Source of the DNA: Alishewanella longhuensis
GTDB lineage: Bacteria > Pseudomonadota > Gammaproteobacteria > Enterobacterales > Alteromonadaceae
NCBI RefSeq assembly: GCF_014653435.1
Contig: NZ_BNAO01000002.1
Location: 251,633-315,632, forward strand
Length of the DNA stretch: 64,000 nucleotides
Direction of reading: 5' to 3'
Part shown: piece after piece, positions 44,871 to 54,716 of the stretch
Layout of the letters: every line of letters starts with the position of its first letter
How positions within the stretch are numbered: the first letter of the stretch is position 1
Program-made: the position numbers and the translations under genes
The notes under the pieces: model-generated
The model's input: the letters and a program-made list of their open reading frames with translations, nothing else
Told to the model about the DNA's origin: nothing
Database searches by the model: none

Positions 44871-45494
44871 TTATTTTGTGTCTCTATTTGTTAATATGGC
44901 ATCTACCAGGCCATATTCCAAGGCTTGTTGTGCACTTAAGAAATTATCACGCTCAGTATCTTTACAGACTTGCTCGTAACTTTTGCCGCTGTGCTCTGCC
45001 ATTAAACGGTTAAGCTTTTCTTTAATATATAATATTTCACGGGCATGGATTTCAAAATCTGTGGCCTGCCCCTGAAAGCCACCTAACGGCTGGTGAATCA
45101 TCACACGGGCATTAGGTAAACAATACCGTTTACCTTTGGTGCCGCCTGATAATAAAAAAGCGCCCATACTCGCCGCCTGCCCCACACATACCGTAGCGAT
45201 ATCAGGCTTGATATAACGCATCGTATCGTATATCGATAAGCCAGCAGTAACAGAACCGCCAGGTGAGTTAATATAAATATAGATGTCTTTTTCTGGATTT
45301 TCCGATTCGAGGAATAATAATTGTGCCACGATCAAATTAGCCATATGGTCTTCAACCTGGCCCGTCAAGAAAATCACCCGTTCTTTTAATAAGCGGGAAT
45401 AGATATCATAAGAACGTTCGCCTTTAGCGGTTTGTTCAATAACCATGGGTACTAAGGCACTAACGATGTCATTCATGTCGCGAGACATTGGCAT
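44871..45494 (-). CDS. clpP: ATP-dependent Clp protease proteolytic subunit
   Basis: 207 residues. Catalytic triad visible: Ser109 in [11 protein letters not shown], His134 in VMIHQPLGG, and an Asp near 183 in DTERDNF. The N-terminal axial loop and propeptide precede [10 protein letters not shown]. Forms the double heptamer that digests proteins fed by ClpX or ClpA. Confidence 0.98.
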   Translation of the reverse strand: MPMSRDMNDIVSALVPMVIEQTAKGERSYDIYSRLLKERVIFLTGQVEDHMANLIVAQLLFLESENPEKDIYIYINSPGGSVTAGLSIYDTMRYIKPDIATVCVGQAASMGAFLLSGGTKGKRYCLPNARVMIHQPLGGFQGQATDFEIHAREILYIKEKLNRLMAEHSGKSYEQVCKDTERDNFLSAQQALEYGLVDAILTNRDTK

Positions 45495-45549
45495 AATCTG
45501 GGATCCCTCTGCGGTAGCGGTTTAAATACTGGTGAAAAGACGGTACCTG

Positions 45550-45583
45550 AAAATAAAATGGCCCGAACAGATGTCCGAGCCAT
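45550..45583 (-). terminator. Rho-independent terminator after tig
   Basis: Eleven-pair stem ATGGCTCGGAC / GTTCGGGCCAT (two G-U pairs) with an ATCT loop, followed by TTTTATTTT on the minus strand. It lies between tig and clpP, so clpPX may use a promoter downstream of it. Confidence 0.75.
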
Positions 45584-45612
45584 TAAAACCGTCACGCGCT
45601 AAGAAGTCAATC

Positions 45613-46923
45613 TTAGTTAGCGGCCTTTGGGTTCATAATTTCATCAAAAGCTGCGGTTTGCTCAGTTACCTTAGCCGAGGCTAACACAACTTCAATGGCT
45701 TGCTCTTCTAAAGCCACATTACGCATGCTTTGCAACAGCTCTTTATTTGACTTGTAGTACTGGACTACTTCAGCTGGATCTTCGTATGCTGAAGCTACGT
45801 TATCAATCAGCTCTTGTACTTTAGCTTCGTCAACTTTCAGCTCACTCGTCTTGATGATTTCACCTAATAATAAACCGACTTTCACGCGGTCTTTGGCTTG
45901 TTCTTCAAATAAGGCTGCTGGCAATTCAGGTAATTGCTTAGGATCTACATTTTGACCAAAACGCTGTAAAGCCTGCTGACGCAGTACATCTACTTCACTG
46001 GCGATTAATGATTTAGGTACTTCAACGTCATTGGTTGCTAATAAGCCTTTAATGACTTGCTCTTTCACTTTACCTTTGATGGTTTGCTTCAGCTCGCGCT
46101 CCATATTCTTGCGCACTTCCGCCTTCAAAGCATCAACAGAGGCTTCTGCTAAACCAAACAGGGCAGCAAACTCATCATTTAACTCTGGCAACACCTGAGC
46201 TTCAACTTTAGTTACGGTTACCGCGAAGCTAGCCGCTTTGCCTTTTAAATTTTCTGCATGGTAATCTTCTGGGAAAGTTACTTCTACTGTGGCGGCTTCA
46301 CCGGCAGCTTTGCCAATAACGCCCTCTTCAAAACCAGGGATCATCCGACCCTGGCCTAATTCCAGTACAAAGTTAGAGGCTTTACCGCCTTCGAACTCTT
46401 CGCCGTCGATTGAACCAACAAAATCCATGGTTACACGATCGCCAGTAGCGGCAGCAGCAGTTTTGTCTTCCCATTTCGCATGTTGCTTGCGCAGTGTATC
46501 TAACATTTTGTTCAGATCGTCTTCTGAAATCTCAACAACTGGCTTAGTCACTTCAACTTTGTCAAGAGCGGCTACGGTCACTTCTGGGTATACTTCGAAA
46601 GTTGCAGTAAAGGCTAGATCTTTACCGGCTTCTAACGCGCCTGGTGCAAAAGTAGGAGCGCCAGCTGGGGTAATTTTGTTAGCAATAATCGCTTCGTAAA
46701 AAGAACGTTGCATTTGCTCAGAGGCAACTTCTTGCAGTACCGCTAAGCCAAAACGTTTTTGGATAATTGAAATAGGCGCCTTGCCTGGACGGAAACCATC
46801 GATACGCTGACGCTTAGCCAGTTCACGTAGACGGTTTTTTACTTCTGAATCAATATTCGCAGCTGGCACAGTAATATTTACACGGCGCTCTAAACCCTGG
46901 GTGGTTTCAACAGAAACTTGCAT
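45613..46923 (-). CDS. tig: Trigger factor
   Basis: 436 residues. Ribosome-binding domain with the signature [17 protein letters not shown] near 44, PPIase FKBP domain about 155-240 ([20 protein letters not shown]), and the helical chaperone arms to about 430. First chaperone met by nascent chains. A good sigma-70 promoter lies 108 bases upstream. Confidence 0.98.
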   Translation of the reverse strand: MQVSVETTQGLERRVNITVPAANIDSEVKNRLRELAKRQRIDGFRPGKAPISIIQKRFGLAVLQEVASEQMQRSFYEAIIANKITPAGAPTFAPGALEAGKDLAFTATFEVYPEVTVAALDKVEVTKPVVEISEDDLNKMLDTLRKQHAKWEDKTAAAATGDRVTMDFVGSIDGEEFEGGKASNFVLELGQGRMIPGFEEGVIGKAAGEAATVEVTFPEDYHAENLKGKAASFAVTVTKVEAQVLPELNDEFAALFGLAEASVDALKAEVRKNMERELKQTIKGKVKEQVIKGLLATNDVEVPKSLIASEVDVLRQQALQRFGQNVDPKQLPELPAALFEEQAKDRVKVGLLLGEIIKTSELKVDEAKVQELIDNVASAYEDPAEVVQYYKSNKELLQSMRNVALEEQAIEVVLASAKVTEQTAAFDEIMNPKAAN

Positions 46924-47030
46924 CGCTTTACCTCAAATTCAATGTCAGGCGCCTCTAAATACGCCGTAGTGTGATGGCCGGGTGTCGACAAACTTAAGAT
47001 GAACCTGACCTGTTATAAATTGGACGCGGC

Positions 47031-47059
47031 ATTATAGCGGGCTATAACCCGCTAGTCGA
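47031..47059 (-). promoter_or_regulatory. Sigma-70 promoter of tig, with an inverted repeat in the spacer
   Basis: TCGACT, 17 bases, TATAAT on the minus strand. The spacer and edges hold a perfect inverted repeat TAGCGGG / CCCGCTA (47035-47054). The -10 is a consensus match. Confidence 0.65.
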
Positions 47060-47108
47060 GCCCCAGATTTAATGCCCAGTTTGATACTTTTAACTTGTTG
47101 TCAACAAA

Positions 47109-47145
47109 CAAAAAAACAGGCTTCCACTCGCGGTAAAAGCCTGTT
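47109..47145 (-). terminator. Rho-independent terminator after proA
   Basis: AACAGGCTT / AAGCCTGTT stem with a 13-base loop, followed by TTTTTTTGTTTG on the minus strand, 22 bases past the proA stop. Confidence 0.85.
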
Positions 47146-47166
47146 CAGATCTAAAAAAGTTGCGAT

Positions 47167-48420
47167 TTATTGTCGAACTTGCCCCACTCCGGTTACCACA
47201 TACTTTTCCGTAGTCAAGGCTTCTAATCCCATAGGGCCATAGGCATGTAACTTACTGGTGGAAATACCAATTTCTGCACCTAAACCAAGCTCCCCCCCGT
47301 CTGAAAAACGCGACGAGGCATTATGCATGACCACTGCAGTGTCTACTGTGGCAATAAAACGATCGGCATTTGCCTGATCTGCAGTGCAAATGACTTCAGT
47401 ATGCTGACTACCAAAACGGTCAATATGAGCTATGGCACCGTCTAGATCAGCTACGACCCTAACGGCAATTTCCGGCGCCAAATATTCTTGACCAAATTCA
47501 TCTGTGGTAATAGGAGAAGCACCGGCAAAGTAGTTGATACTGTCAGCACAAGCATGCACTTTAACCTGATGCTCCGCCAACGCCTTGGCAGCCATTGGCA
47601 GAAAGTCGGCCGCAATAGCCTGATGCACCAATAAAGCTTCCAATGCATTACAAACACCAGGGCGCTGCACTTTACCATTGAGTAATAAGTTTAAAGCCAT
47701 CGCTAAATCAGCACTTTGATCAACAAATAAATGGCAGACACCTTTAAAATGTTGAATAACCGGGATCCGGCTATGCTCAGTAACAAAGCGAATCAGCCCT
47801 TCGCCACCACGTGGGATCACTAAATCAATAAACTGATCTTGCTTTAACAGCGATAACAACAAGTTACGATCCGGATCAGGCACTATACTAATCACTGCTG
47901 CGGGTAATTTATGCTCAGCCAAGGCTTGGCGCATAGCAGCAGCAATAGCTAAACTGGTCTTTATCGCTTCACGGCCACACCGCAAAATGACCGCATTACC
48001 TGATTTAAAGCACAAAGCACCGGCATCGGCAGTAACATTTGGCCGCGCCTCATAAATCATACAAATCACCCCAAGCGGAATTCGCCGCTTAGCGATATTG
48101 ATAGCATTCGGACGCTGCTCTATCTGGCGGGTTTGGCCAACAGGATCTTTTAGACGAATAATTTGTTCTATGGCGCTAGCCATGGCTTCAATACGCTCAG
48201 GGGTGAGTGTTAACCTATCTAACATAGCCGCGCTGGTACCATTAGCTTCAGCTTCTGCTACCTCAGCCCGGTTTTCTGTCAATATAGCCGCAGTAGCATG
48301 CCGAATTTTATCAGCAAAGGCTTGTAACACGGTATTTTTTTGTTCTGTACTTAATACTGCAACCGCTTTGGCAGCTGCGGCAGCTTCTGCGGCTAAAGTG
48401 GCCGCGACATCGGTAGTCAT
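47167..48420 (-). CDS. proA: Glutamate-5-semialdehyde dehydrogenase
   Basis: 417 residues, aldehyde-dehydrogenase fold. Reduces glutamyl-5-phosphate to the semialdehyde in proline synthesis. Catalytic Cys in GVCNALEALLVH near 255; other signatures are PLGVICMIYEARPNVTAD near 112 and SRFSDGGELGLGAEIGIST near 367. Its ATG overlaps the proB stop by four bases. Confidence 0.97.
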   Translation of the reverse strand: MTTDVAATLAAEAAAAAKAVAVLSTEQKNTVLQAFADKIRHATAAILTENRAEVAEAEANGTSAAMLDRLTLTPERIEAMASAIEQIIRLKDPVGQTRQIEQRPNAINIAKRRIPLGVICMIYEARPNVTADAGALCFKSGNAVILRCGREAIKTSLAIAAAMRQALAEHKLPAAVISIVPDPDRNLLLSLLKQDQFIDLVIPRGGEGLIRFVTEHSRIPVIQHFKGVCHLFVDQSADLAMALNLLLNGKVQRPGVCNALEALLVHQAIAADFLPMAAKALAEHQVKVHACADSINYFAGASPITTDEFGQEYLAPEIAVRVVADLDGAIAHIDRFGSQHTEVICTADQANADRFIATVDTAVVMHNASSRFSDGGELGLGAEIGISTSKLHAYGPMGLEALTTEKYVVTGVGQVRQ

Positions 48421-49538
48421 ATTCTCTCCAGTAACATCATTTCACTGCGATGGATCACCGCATTACTGCCGTTTGGGCAATATCCGAGGCAACGCTCAAT
48501 ATGCTGGCTTTGTTGCCCTTTTATTGAAAACAACTCGCTCGCGCTAAAGCGGCTAACACCTTTGGCAATAGAACGCTTGCCAACCGAGCAGCGCACTATT
48601 ACTGCATCACCCGACTCAAACTCGCCTCTGATCTCTACTATACCACTGCTTAATAAAGAGGCGCCATGCTGGCATAAGGCATTAACGCAGCCGTCATCGA
48701 CCCAAATTTCACCTTTGGCACGCAAGGTATGCCTAACCCAATGTTTTTTAGCCGGTAACGGATTTTTTTGGGCATAAAAAATAGTACCCGGATTCTTGCC
48801 CGCTAAAAGACACTGAAAAGTTTCAGGCTGATGCCCATCGGCGATTAAGGTGTCTACACCTTGTGTGGTCGCTTTTTCTGCTGCTTCTATTTTGGTACGC
48901 ATACCGCCAGTACCCACGGCAGAAGCCGAGCCCCCCGCTAAGGCAAAAATTTCCTGACTAATTTTTTTCACTTCAGGAATCAACTTTGCGCTCGGATCTT
49001 TATTGGGATCTGCGGTGTAAAGACCATTTACATCTGAACAAATTATCAAAGCGTCGGCATGACATACTGTCGCGACCATAGCGGCCAAGTTGTCATTATC
49101 CCCAACTTTCAATTCTTCAGTTGCGATGGTGTCGTTTTCATTAACAATAGGTAAGACGCCATGATCAAGTAATCGGCGCAAGGTATTTTGTACATTGACA
49201 TGTCTGACCCGATCACTCAGATCGCCGTGCGTCAGTAACACTTGGGCACAGGGAAAATCGAAACAGCGGCTCCAGAAATTCATCATTTCATTTTGACCAA
49301 CCGCAGCCATAGCCCGTTTTAATGCCAATGGCACCCGATGATGTTGAAAATTAAAATGATGACGGCCAGCAGCAACACTGCCTGAGGAAACCAGGATCAC
49401 TTCCCGGCCAAGAAGACGACATTCGCGGATAAATTCGGCAATGGGACGCAAATATCTTTCACTGCATCCTTCATTGTCTGGCGCTATTAGGGCACTGCCG
49501 ACTTTCAGTACGACCCTACGCCAGGATGGGTTTAGCAT
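48417..49538 (-). CDS. proB: Glutamate 5-kinase
   Basis: 373 residues. Amino-acid-kinase domain about 1-255 (VVLKVGSALI, VSSGSVAAG, ENDTIATEELKVGDNDNLAAMVA, GTGGMRTKIEAA) and a C-terminal PUA domain about 275-365. First, feedback-inhibited step of proline synthesis. GGAG precedes the ATG. Confidence 0.97.
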   Translation of the reverse strand: MLNPSWRRVVLKVGSALIAPDNEGCSERYLRPIAEFIRECRLLGREVILVSSGSVAAGRHHFNFQHHRVPLALKRAMAAVGQNEMMNFWSRCFDFPCAQVLLTHGDLSDRVRHVNVQNTLRRLLDHGVLPIVNENDTIATEELKVGDNDNLAAMVATVCHADALIICSDVNGLYTADPNKDPSAKLIPEVKKISQEIFALAGGSASAVGTGGMRTKIEAAEKATTQGVDTLIADGHQPETFQCLLAGKNPGTIFYAQKNPLPAKKHWVRHTLRAKGEIWVDDGCVNALCQHGASLLSSGIVEIRGEFESGDAVIVRCSVGKRSIAKGVSRFSASELFSIKGQQSQHIERCLGYCPNGSNAVIHRSEMMLLERI

Positions 49539-50083
49539 AACTCCTCCAATGTGTGGACTTGGGACTATACTAACAAAATATGTAACCCGGCACCACCCGA
49601 CTTACCATTTCCGAGCTGACCCAATGTCGAGCCACTAAAGAAAATAAGCATTATTATTCATGATATTAAACATTTCACCCATGTTATTAGTGTGTTTTGC
49701 AGGCAAGCCAACCTGCGATAAACTGTAATAAAATTACAGTTTTAGACGAGATTTCGTTATGATTTTCAGGCGTGAATGGAATTGGGTCAATAATCAGGTA
49801 TCATTTTGATGAATAGTCGTTATAACAGAGCTTCCTGCTGCTATTATGGAAATGCTTGCTTAACTAGTTTAGCGTGATAGGTCCGCTAGGCTGCTTGCAG
49901 CCGATAATGCACACCAGGCCGCCGTGCCCCCCCAAGGAGGTATTCACAACGTGCCCCGACAAAGTTGTACGGCGCGCTAAGCCGCCGGATGCACTAATCC
50001 AGAATCTGAAAATTTTTCAAAATACAGCAGAATAAGGTTTAAATAAGGTTTAAAACATCTGAATTGAAACGTTTAGGAGATAA
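49539..50083. other. Non-coding region between proB and the tRNA cluster
   Basis: No convincing gene. It holds a perfect inverted repeat AACTGTAAT / ATTACAGTT (49721-49741), a hairpin GGCTGC / GCAGCC (49889-49902), a GC-rich stretch (49881-50000) with long-range pairing CGCCGT / ACGGCG and flanking TGCA words, and an 11-base tandem repeat ATAAGGTTTAA (50032-50053). The GC-rich part differs in base use from the AT-rich sequence on both sides. Confidence 0.5.
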
Positions 50084-50152
50084 ATCAATAATGCAGGATT
50101 TGAACCTGCGACGCGTTAGAGTAAAAGTACCCAAACGAAGTGTGCTAAATGT
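50084..50152 (-). pseudogene. Decayed proline tRNA copy (second relic)
   Basis: The T-arm (CGCAGG TTCAAAT CCTGC) and the anticodon word GTTTGGGT remain. The 3' side of the anticodon stem is replaced by ACTTTTACTCTAAC, and the D-arm, acceptor stem and CCA are lost. It lies 32 bases downstream of an intact tRNA-Pro on the same strand. Confidence 0.75.
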
Positions 50153-50184
50153 GTATGTCTACGTGAAGTCTAACTTTGGGAGAA

Positions 50185-50261
50185 TGGTCGGTGATGCAGG
50201 ATTTGAACCTGCGACCCCTTGGACCCAAACCAAGTGCGCTACCAAGCTGCGCCAATCACCG
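50185..50261 (-). tRNA. tRNA-Pro (TGG)
   Basis: 77 bases, acceptor stem CGGTGAT / ATCACCG, D-arm with GGTAGCGC, anticodon loop TTTGGGT (anticodon TGG), T-loop TTCGAAT and encoded CCA. Identical to the copy at 50582-50658. Confidence 0.95.
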
Positions 50262-50273
50262 AACAAAGGGGGA

Positions 50274-50350
50274 TGGGGTGGATGATGGGGTTCGAACCCA
50301 CGACAACCGGAATCACAATCCGGGGCTCTACCAACTGAGCTACAACCACC
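50274..50350 (-). tRNA. tRNA-His (GTG)
   Basis: Anticodon loop ATTGTGATT region gives GTG; extra 5' G (position -1), discriminator C and encoded CCA are all seen, as tRNA-His needs. Acceptor pairing GTGGTTG with CATCCAC leaves a U-U mismatch at the fifth pair. Lies 12 bases upstream of tRNA-Pro. Confidence 0.94.
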
Positions 50351-50375
50351 ACAATTTAAAACTTTTACGCCTAAA

Positions 50376-50452
<77 letters not shown>

Positions 50453-50498
50453 ACACGTCAAACGCCTAACAGGGTTGGAAATATGTTGCTTTTAAAAC

Positions 50499-50575
50499 TG
50501 TTCGATGATGCAGGATTTGAACCTGTGACCCGTTAGATCAAAAGCACCCAAACCAAGTGCGCTACCAAACTGTTT
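50499..50575 (-). pseudogene. Decayed proline tRNA copy (first relic)
   Basis: D-arm GGTAGCGCACTTGG, anticodon word TTTGGGT and T-arm match tRNA-Pro, but the 3' anticodon stem CCAAG is replaced by GCTTTTGATCTAAC (nine bases longer), the 5' acceptor is lost and the end reads ACA instead of CCA. It lies six bases after the intact tRNA-Pro at 50582-50658. Confidence 0.8.
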
Positions 50576-50581
50576 TTAAAT

Positions 50582-50658
50582 TGGTCGGTGATGCAGGATT
50601 TGAACCTGCGACCCCTTGGACCCAAACCAAGTGCGCTACCAAGCTGCGCCAATCACCG
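50582..50658 (-). tRNA. tRNA-Pro (TGG), first gene of the tRNA operon
   Basis: 77 bases, identical to the copy at 50185-50261, with encoded CCA. It directly follows a leader hairpin and a strong promoter. Confidence 0.95.
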
Positions 50659-50662
50659 ACTT

Positions 50663-50680
50663 CGTTGCACTGCTGCAACG
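50663..50680 (-). other. Leader hairpin before the tRNA operon
   Basis: CGTTGCA / TGCAACG with a four-base loop, four bases 5' of the first tRNA-Pro and inside the transcribed leader. Could mark a processing site. Confidence 0.5.
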
Positions 50681-50687
50681 GGGCGGA

Positions 50688-50716
50688 ATATTAACGCTCG
50701 CCATGCATACCGTCAA
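50688..50716 (-). promoter_or_regulatory. Sigma-70 promoter of the tRNA operon with GC-rich discriminator
   Basis: TTGACG, 17 bases, TAATAT on the minus strand, then TCCGCCCCG. The GC-rich discriminator is typical of stable-RNA promoters under stringent control. It lies 30 bases before the first tRNA. Confidence 0.8.
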
Positions 50717-50857
50717 ACCTTTTTTTTGTAATTCGCACTGATTGGCTATTATTTGAACCTAAAGTAACTAATCCAGCAGTTCTGCCACTGAAGATGGCGT
50801 TATTTCGACAGCTGTGCGAAAATATTGGCCTTTTTACTTCGCGGGAAATCAGCAGGC

Positions 50858-51718
50858 ATGACAGCACAAATAATTGATGGCAAAGCCGTTGCTCAGGCAA
50901 CGAAAGACAAAGTTGCAGCACAGGTTCGGGCAAGAATTGCCGCCGGAAAACGCGCCCCCGGGTTAGCTGTTGTGTTAGTTGGTTTAGATGCCGCCTCACA
51001 AGTTTATGTGGGCAGTAAACGCAAAGCCTGTGAAGAAGTGGGTTTTCATTCGGTGTCTTATGATTTACCTGCCGATACCCGCCAGGAACAATTACTGGAT
51101 CTGATCGATAAGCTCAATGCTGATAACACCGTAGACGGCATTCTGATCCAACTGCCCTTACCTGCCGGCTTAGATGCCTCGGCTATTTTAGAACGCATTC
51201 ACCCGCATAAAGATGTCGACGGCTTCCACCCTTACAATATAGGCCGTTTGGCACAGCGCATGCCTGCACTGCGTCCTTGCACACCTAAGGGCATTATGAC
51301 CTTATTGCAAAGCACTGGCGTCAGCGTAAAAGGGATGGATGCTGTCGTCGTCGGTGCCTCTAATATCGTTGGCCGCCCCATGGCGCTTGAATTATTACTC
51401 GCCGGTTGCACGACTACTGTGTGCCATAAGTTTACCAAAAACTTAGAACAGCAAGTGCGCCGTGCCGATTTATTAGTGGTGGCCGTAGGTCGACCTGAGT
51501 TTATTCCGGGTGATTGGGTAAAGCCGGGAGCCTTAGTGGTTGATGTGGGTATAAATCGTTTAGATAGCGGCAAATTGGTCGGCGATGTCGACTATGCCAA
51601 CGCCGTAAAACATGCCCGCTATATTACACCGGTACCTGGTGGTGTCGGCCCGATGACTGTTGCCAGCTTAATTGAAAACACCTTGGAAGCCTGCGAGCTG
51701 TATCACGACAGTAAGTAA
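50858..51718 (+). CDS. folD: Bifunctional methylene-THF dehydrogenase/cyclohydrolase
   Basis: 286 residues from the ATG at 50858 ([13 protein letters not shown]); 11 further codons upstream are open but lack family match. Signatures: [14 protein letters not shown] near 48 with the catalytic Lys, [12 protein letters not shown] near 95, [14 protein letters not shown] near 117, [17 protein letters not shown] near 164, and [14 protein letters not shown] near 257. Interconverts one-carbon tetrahydrofolates. Confidence 0.97.
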   Translation: MTAQIIDGKAVAQATKDKVAAQVRARIAAGKRAPGLAVVLVGLDAASQVYVGSKRKACEEVGFHSVSYDLPADTRQEQLLDLIDKLNADNTVDGILIQLPLPAGLDASAILERIHPHKDVDGFHPYNIGRLAQRMPALRPCTPKGIMTLLQSTGVSVKGMDAVVVGASNIVGRPMALELLLAGCTTTVCHKFTKNLEQQVRRADLLVVAVGRPEFIPGDWVKPGALVVDVGINRLDSGKLVGDVDYANAVKHARYITPVPGGVGPMTVASLIENTLEACELYHDSK

Positions 51719-51784
51719 ATTAAGGGCTACTGTAAATCAGCCCTGCTCAGGTCTGCGCAACGCTAACATTAGCCTCTCTTAAAT

Positions 51785-51812
51785 AAAACCGCCTGGCGGC
51801 GGTTTTATTTTT
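51785..51812. terminator. Bidirectional terminator between folD and cysS
   Basis: AAAACCGCC / GGCGGTTTT with a TGGC loop and T-rich tracts on both strands (TTTTATTTTTT on plus, TTTTATTT on minus). The two genes converge here. Confidence 0.88.
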
Positions 51813-51823
51813 TGCTTACACCC

Positions 51824-53203
51824 TTATGCTTTACGCCAGCTGGTAACGCCATTTTTATCTTCGACAATAATGCCTTTAGCGGTAAGTTCTGCTCTGGCAG
51901 CATCCGCGGCCGGCCAATCTTTGGCAGCACGGGCGGCGTTACGCTTAGCAATCAAGGCTTCAATTTCTGCTACATCATCAACCGATGCGCCACTTTGTAA
52001 AAAGCTTTCTGCATCGCCTTGTAGCAAGCCCAACACACCCGCTAGCAAACTCAATAACCCTGCCAGCTCTGCTGCTTTTGCCGGTTCGGTTTCTTTAAAG
52101 CGATTCACTTCCCGTGCTAACTCAAATAACACCGGTAGTGCTTCCGGGGTATTAAAGTCATCATCCATGGCTGCTTTAAAACGAACAATATAAGGGCTAT
52201 TTAAATCGATACTGTGGCTTGGCGTCACATTACGCAGTGCTGTGTATAAGCGCCCTAAGGCAGCATGCGCTTGCTCTAAGTTTTCTTTAGAGTAATTGAG
52301 CTGGCTGCGATAGTGGCTGGATAACAAGAAATAGCGCACGGCTTCAGCATTGTACTCAGCCAGTACATCTTTCACCGTAAAGAAGTTGCCTAACGACTTA
52401 GACATTTTCTCTTTATCCACCTGCACCATACCGGTATGGATCCAGGTGTTTACGTATTTATGACCATGCGCACAGGTAGACTGAGCAATTTCATTTTCAT
52501 GGTGTGGGAACTGTAAATCAGAACCGCCACCGTGAATATCAAAATGCTCACCTAAGTGTTTGGCACTCATGGCAGAACATTCAATATGCCAACCCGGACG
52601 GCCGTTGCCCCAAGGCGATGCCCAGAACGGTTCACCGGGTTTAGCCGTTTTCCAAAGCACAAAATCCAGTGGGTCATCTTTGTTATCGGCCACTTCAACC
52701 CGCGCGCCCGATTGCAACATCTCTAAATTCTGCTGGCTTAGCGCGCCATAAGCTTCATATTTGCTTACATCAAACAACACATCACCATCTGCCGCTTGAT
52801 AGGCATAACCTTTCTCAAGTAAGGTTTGGATCAGCGTTATGATTTCGGCCATGTGAGTGGTTACCCGCGGCTCAATATCAGCCGGTAACAAGCCTAAGGC
52901 ATTAAAATCAGCATGCATCGCTTCGGTAAAACGCGCCGTTAACGCATCACAACTTTCATTATTCTCAGCTGCACGTTTGATGATTTTGTCATCAACATCG
53001 GTAATGTTACGCACATAGGTCACATCGAAACCGCTAAAGCGTAAATAACGATTAATGATATCAAAAGCCACATAAGTACGGGCGTGCCCCACATGACAAT
53101 GGTCATAAATGGTGATACCACAGACATACAAGCCGACTTTACCCGGAACGATAGGCGTAAACACTTCTTTTTGGCGGTTTAAGGTATTGTATATCTGTAA
53201 CAT
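51824..53203 (-). CDS. cysS: Cysteinyl-tRNA synthetase
   Basis: 459 residues from the ATG at 53203 ([13 protein letters not shown]), preceded by AGAGGA. The HIGH motif appears as HVGH in [11 protein letters not shown] near 34; zinc-site cysteines include Cys28 and the later CSAMS; KMSKS is intact in [11 protein letters not shown] near 265. C-terminal helical domain about 330-400. Confidence 0.97.
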   Translation of the reverse strand: MLQIYNTLNRQKEVFTPIVPGKVGLYVCGITIYDHCHVGHARTYVAFDIINRYLRFSGFDVTYVRNITDVDDKIIKRAAENNESCDALTARFTEAMHADFNALGLLPADIEPRVTTHMAEIITLIQTLLEKGYAYQAADGDVLFDVSKYEAYGALSQQNLEMLQSGARVEVADNKDDPLDFVLWKTAKPGEPFWASPWGNGRPGWHIECSAMSAKHLGEHFDIHGGGSDLQFPHHENEIAQSTCAHGHKYVNTWIHTGMVQVDKEKMSKSLGNFFTVKDVLAEYNAEAVRYFLLSSHYRSQLNYSKENLEQAHAALGRLYTALRNVTPSHSIDLNSPYIVRFKAAMDDDFNTPEALPVLFELAREVNRFKETEPAKAAELAGLLSLLAGVLGLLQGDAESFLQSGASVDDVAEIEALIAKRNAARAAKDWPAADAARAELTAKGIIVEDKNGVTSWRKA

Positions 53204-53346
53204 TATGTCCTCTGACAAACTTTAAGTTGCTAACACAGCATTTAGCCAACTAGTTTATCACCGGCAGCGCACTGCCGCTATCCTTGCTTTATGATTTGCC
53301 AACAGTGCGCTAGAATAGCTGCCTTGCAATTACAAGGATACAAACC

Positions 53347-53841
53347 ATGGTCACGTTACACACCAACTACGGCGTTATTAAATTAAATCTGTTTGCCGAC
53401 AAGGCACCTGTTACTGTGGCTAATTTTATTAGCTATGTAAAAGACGGCTTTTATGACAACACCATTTTTCATCGGGTGATTGATGGCTTTATGATCCAGG
53501 GCGGTGGTTTTACCCCTGATATGGATCAGAAAGAAACCAAAGCTACCATCAAAAACGAAGCTAACAATAAGGTTGCTAACCGCAAAGGCACTATCGCCAT
53601 GGCGCGTACCAGCGATCCACATTCGGCAACTTGCCAGTTTTTTATTAATGTGGCCGACAATAGCTTCCTGAATTTTACTGCCGAGAATTCACAAGGTTGG
53701 GGTTATTGTGTATTTGGTGAAGTAGCTGAAGGCATGGATGTGATTGATAAAATCAAGGCCGTACGTACTGGCCGTTTCGCTGGACATAGTGACGTTCCAG
53801 TAGATCCGGTAGTGATCGAGCGTGCTGAGTTAAACGACTAA
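53347..53841 (+). CDS. ppiB: Peptidyl-prolyl cis-trans isomerase B (cyclophilin)
   Basis: 164 residues, cytoplasmic (no signal peptide). Cyclophilin core: [15 protein letters not shown] near 39, [23 protein letters not shown] near 80, [18 protein letters not shown] near 119. Divergent from cysS; lpxH follows after three bases. Confidence 0.96.
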   Translation: MVTLHTNYGVIKLNLFADKAPVTVANFISYVKDGFYDNTIFHRVIDGFMIQGGGFTPDMDQKETKATIKNEANNKVANRKGTIAMARTSDPHSATCQFFINVADNSFLNFTAENSQGWGYCVFGEVAEGMDVIDKIKAVRTGRFAGHSDVPVDPVVIERAELND

Positions 53842-53844
53842 GTA

Positions 53845-54600
53845 ATGCCTTATACGCTATTTATTGCTGACTTACATTTGTCGGCGCAAAGGCCTGATAT
53901 TACGCAGGCCTTTTTAGCCTTTTTGCAGCAGCAAGCGCCTGCTGCAGATGCCCTATATATTCTGGGCGATTTATTTGAAGTCTGGATTGGCGACGACAAT
54001 CCAGAACCCTTGTTGGCTACCCTTGCTCAAGCCATAAAACAGCTGAGCGAACATATACCTGTCTACTTTATCCACGGCAATCGCGATTTTTTATTAAAGC
54101 AAGCCTATGCCAAGCGCGCTGGTATGACGTTGTTGCCACCGCATCAGGTTATTGACCTATACGGCACGCCTACCCTGATTATGCATGGTGATAGCCTGTG
54201 TACTCTTGATATTAAGTATCAAAAATTCCGGCGCTGGTGGGATCAACCCTGGTGGCAATCTTTGATGCTCTCTTTACCGCTGTGGTATCGACAGCATCTG
54301 GCAGCTAAGGCGCGGCGTAAAAGCGCGCAAGCGAAAGCCAGTTATCAGGCTAGCGGCAGTGCCAGCATTATGGATGTCACGCCTGAGGAAGTACCTCGAG
54401 TCATGGCACAATACGGCGTGCAGCATTTAATCCATGGTCATACCCACAGACCGGCTGTGCATGAACTAACAGTAAATGGCCTGGCAGCTAAGCGCTATGT
54501 TTTAGGCGATTGGTATACCCAAAGCAGTTATTTAAAAGTCTCTGCAGCAGCATGGCAGCTGTTTTTTCAGCCTTTGCCCACCGAGCCTGCATCACAATAA
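53845..54600 (+). CDS. lpxH: UDP-2,3-diacylglucosamine diphosphatase
   Basis: 251 residues, calcineurin-like phosphoesterase. Metal motifs: ADLHLS at 6-11, LGDLFEVWIGDD near 40, HGNRDF near 79, MHGDSLC near 114, HGHTHRPAVH near 196. Makes lipid X in lipid A synthesis. Follows ppiB, an arrangement also known in E. coli. Confidence 0.96.
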   Translation: MPYTLFIADLHLSAQRPDITQAFLAFLQQQAPAADALYILGDLFEVWIGDDNPEPLLATLAQAIKQLSEHIPVYFIHGNRDFLLKQAYAKRAGMTLLPPHQVIDLYGTPTLIMHGDSLCTLDIKYQKFRRWWDQPWWQSLMLSLPLWYRQHLAAKARRKSAQAKASYQASGSASIMDVTPEEVPRVMAQYGVQHLIHGHTHRPAVHELTVNGLAAKRYVLGDWYTQSSYLKVSAAAWQLFFQPLPTEPASQ

Positions 54601-54716
54601 GACACAACCTGGTTGCTTAGCGCTATCTGGAAAGTTGGCAACATTTCTCAATTTTAAACGCAACAGTGTGCGAAACTATACTAGACTTACCATGCTGAAG
54701 ATTGAGCATAGGTCTT

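Noticed and set aside
49881..50000. Integron attC site
   Set aside because: Folding is suggestive, but the R'/R'' core words (GTTRRRY and its partner) are not seen and no cassette or integrase is near.
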